Shown here piece by piece: positions 62,365-64,000 of a stretch of 64,000 nucleotides of DNA. The DNA is taken from NCBI RefSeq assembly GCF_000761215.1, contig NZ_CP009438.1, positions 5,163,501-5,227,500 on the forward strand, given 5' to 3'. Origin of the DNA: Streptomyces glaucescens (GTDB taxonomy: Bacteria > Actinomycetota > Actinomycetes > Streptomycetales > Streptomycetaceae). Each line of letters opens with the position of its first letter. Within the stretch, counting starts at the first letter, position 1. Below the pieces are notes generated by a model, which saw nothing but the letters and a program-made list of their open reading frames with translations, did no database searches and was not told the DNA's origin. The position numbers and the translations under genes were made by a program.

Positions 62365-62404
62365 AGTGAAACTTCGGGCCCAACAAGGAGAGCAGGGAAC
62401 CCAG

Positions 62405-63994
62405 ATGGCGGAGCTCACGATCCGGCCGGAGGAGATCCGGGACGCGCTGGAGAACTTCGTCCAGTCGTACAAGCCGGACGCGGCCTCGCGCGAGGAGGTC
62501 GGTACGGTCACCCTTGCCGGCGACGGCATCGCGAAGGTCGAGGGTCTTCCCTCGGCCATGGCCAACGAACTGCTGAAGTTCGAGGACGGCACCCTCGGCC
62601 TCGCGCTCAACCTGGAAGAGCGCGAGATCGGCGCCATCGTCCTCGGTGAGTTCAGCGGGATCGAGGAGGGTCAGCCGGTCACGCGCACCGGCGAGGTCCT
62701 CTCCGTCGCGGTGGGCGAGGGCTACCTCGGCCGCGTCGTCGACCCGCTCGGCAACCCGATCGACGGCCTCGGTGAGATCGAGACGTCCGGCCGCCGCGCC
62801 CTCGAGCTGCAGGCCCCCACGGTCATGCAGCGCAAGTCGGTGCACGAGCCGATGGAGACCGGCTACAAGGCCGTCGACGCGATGACCCCGATCGGCCGTG
62901 GTCAGCGTCAGCTGATCATCGGCGACCGCCAGACCGGCAAGACCGCCCTGGCCGTCGACACGATCATCAACCAGCGTGACAACTGGCGCTCCGGCGACCC
63001 GAAGAAGCAGGTCCGCTGCATCTACGTCGCCATCGGCCAGAAGGGCTCCACCATCGCGTCGGTCCGCCGCGCGCTGGAGGAGAACGGCGCGCTGGAGTAC
63101 ACGACCATCGTCGCCGCCCCGGCGTCCGACCCGGCCGGCTTCAAGTACCTCGCCCCCTACACCGGCTCGGCCATCGGCCAGCAGTGGATGTACGAGGGCA
63201 AGCACGTCCTGATCATTTTCGACGACCTGTCGAAGCAGGCCGACGCCTACCGCGCCGTGTCGCTGCTGCTGCGCCGTCCGCCGGGCCGCGAGGCCTACCC
63301 GGGCGACGTCTTCTACCTGCACTCCCGCCTGCTGGAGCGCTGCGCCAAGCTCTCCGACGAGATGGGTGCCGGCTCGATGACCGGTCTGCCGATCGTCGAG
63401 ACGAAGGCCAACGACGTCTCGGCGTTCATCCCGACCAACGTCATCTCCATCACCGACGGCCAGTGCTTCCTGGAGTCGGACCTGTTCAACGCCGGTCAGC
63501 GCCCCGCGCTGAACGTCGGTATCTCCGTCTCCCGAGTCGGTGGTTCCGCGCAGCACAAGGCGATGAAGCAGGTCTCCGGCCGTCTGCGCGTGGACCTGGC
63601 CCAGTTCCGTGAGCTGGAGGCGTTCGCCGCCTTCGGTTCCGACCTGGACGCCGCGTCGAAGGCGCAGCTGGAGCGCGGTCAGCGCATGGTCGAGCTGCTG
63701 AAGCAGGACCAGTACCAGCCGATGTCCACCGAGGACCAGGTCGTCTCCGTGTGGGCCGGCACCACCGGCAAGATGGACGACGTGCCGGTCGCGGACATCC
63801 GCCGCTTCGAGAAGGAGCTGCTGGAGTACCTGCACCGCAAGGAGCAGGGCCTCATGACCTCCATCAAGGAGGGCGGCAAGATGTCGGACGACACCCTGCA
63901 GGCCGTGGCCGACGCCATCACCGCGTTCAAGAAGCAGTTCGAGACCTCGGACGGCAAGCTGCTCGGCGAGGACGCCCCGTCCGCCGCCAAGTGA
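62405..63994 (+). CDS. atpA: ATP synthase F1 subunit alpha
   Basis: Protein of 529 aa, complete in the window. It has the beta-barrel N-terminus, the nucleotide-binding Walker A GDRQTGKTA, IFDDLSKQADAYR, and the family signature around PALNVGISVSRVGGSAQ. ATG 62405 follows AGGAGAG. The operon must continue with atpG beyond the window end. Confidence 0.97.
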   Translation: MAELTIRPEEIRDALENFVQSYKPDAASREEVGTVTLAGDGIAKVEGLPSAMANELLKFEDGTLGLALNLEEREIGAIVLGEFSGIEEGQPVTRTGEVLSVAVGEGYLGRVVDPLGNPIDGLGEIETSGRRALELQAPTVMQRKSVHEPMETGYKAVDAMTPIGRGQRQLIIGDRQTGKTALAVDTIINQRDNWRSGDPKKQVRCIYVAIGQKGSTIASVRRALEENGALEYTTIVAAPASDPAGFKYLAPYTGSAIGQQWMYEGKHVLIIFDDLSKQADAYRAVSLLLRRPPGREAYPGDVFYLHSRLLERCAKLSDEMGAGSMTGLPIVETKANDVSAFIPTNVISITDGQCFLESDLFNAGQRPALNVGISVSRVGGSAQHKAMKQVSGRLRVDLAQFRELEAFAAFGSDLDAASKAQLERGQRMVELLKQDQYQPMSTEDQVVSVWAGTTGKMDDVPVADIRRFEKELLEYLHRKEQGLMTSIKEGGKMSDDTLQAVADAITAFKKQFETSDGKLLGEDAPSAAK

Positions 63995-64000
63995 CGTAGG

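Overview
The window is a very GC-rich actinobacterial chromosome segment, almost certainly Streptomyces. The evidence is strong G/C preference at third codon positions, frequent GTG and TTG starts, a conservon (cvn) operon, a Ku/LigD pair, and the order lysA-hom-thrC-thrB-rho-LCP-rpmE-prfA-prmC-tsaC-glyA-wecA-atp that I know from Streptomyces core genomes. No database was searched; family names come from motifs and remembered synteny.

Left part (1-23.9 kb): a truncated PP2C-type phosphatase is divergent from a conservon (cvnA-D plus a styrene-monooxygenase-like flavoprotein). Next come a secreted NlpC/P60 hydrolase, a TetR regulator with an AurF-type di-iron oxygenase and a divergent ferritin-like di-iron protein, a class B PBP with an FtsW/RodA partner, a secreted SH3-like protein, a lipoprotein/histidine-kinase pair without a response regulator, a CX5R phosphatase, a NERD-like protein, the LigD polymerase/Ku end-joining pair, a sigma-like regulator, and a divergent NTF2-like/HxlR pair.

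Centre (24.0-39.4 kb): a genomic island sits at the 3' half of tRNA-Arg(CCG). A 32-bp identical core (24006-24037 and 39334-39365) bounds it, and both copies lie in a longer diverged duplication that includes the tRNA terminator. The island is visibly lower in GC than its flanks and has no recognisable integrase. Its cargo is a tightly overlapping four-gene operon: a giant sacsin-type HATPase fused to an SF2 helicase, a NERD-nuclease/SF1-helicase fusion, a DrmA-like helicase and a DrmB-like DUF1998 protein. The DISARM core (DrmA+DrmB) is therefore present, but the DISARM methyltransferase and PLD nuclease are absent and two other multidomain ATPases stand in their place. This is the best candidate for an unusual anti-phage system. 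Downstream are a conserved unknown protein with a zinc ribbon and a frameshifted HNH endonuclease gene.

Right part (39.4-64 kb): an orphan receiver protein, an ArgS relic (nrtL) before lysA, the threonine genes hom-thrC-thrB, rho with a strong terminator, a secreted trypsin-like protease with FG-GAP repeats, an LCP protein, rpmE, the prfA-prmC-tsaC-(phosphatase-like) cluster, glyA, a WecA/MraY-type transferase, and the ATP synthase operon atpI-B-E-F-H-A, which runs on past the window end. Several strong stem-loops mark operon ends or leaders: after rho, after rpmE, before hom, before the LCP gene and between atpH and atpA.
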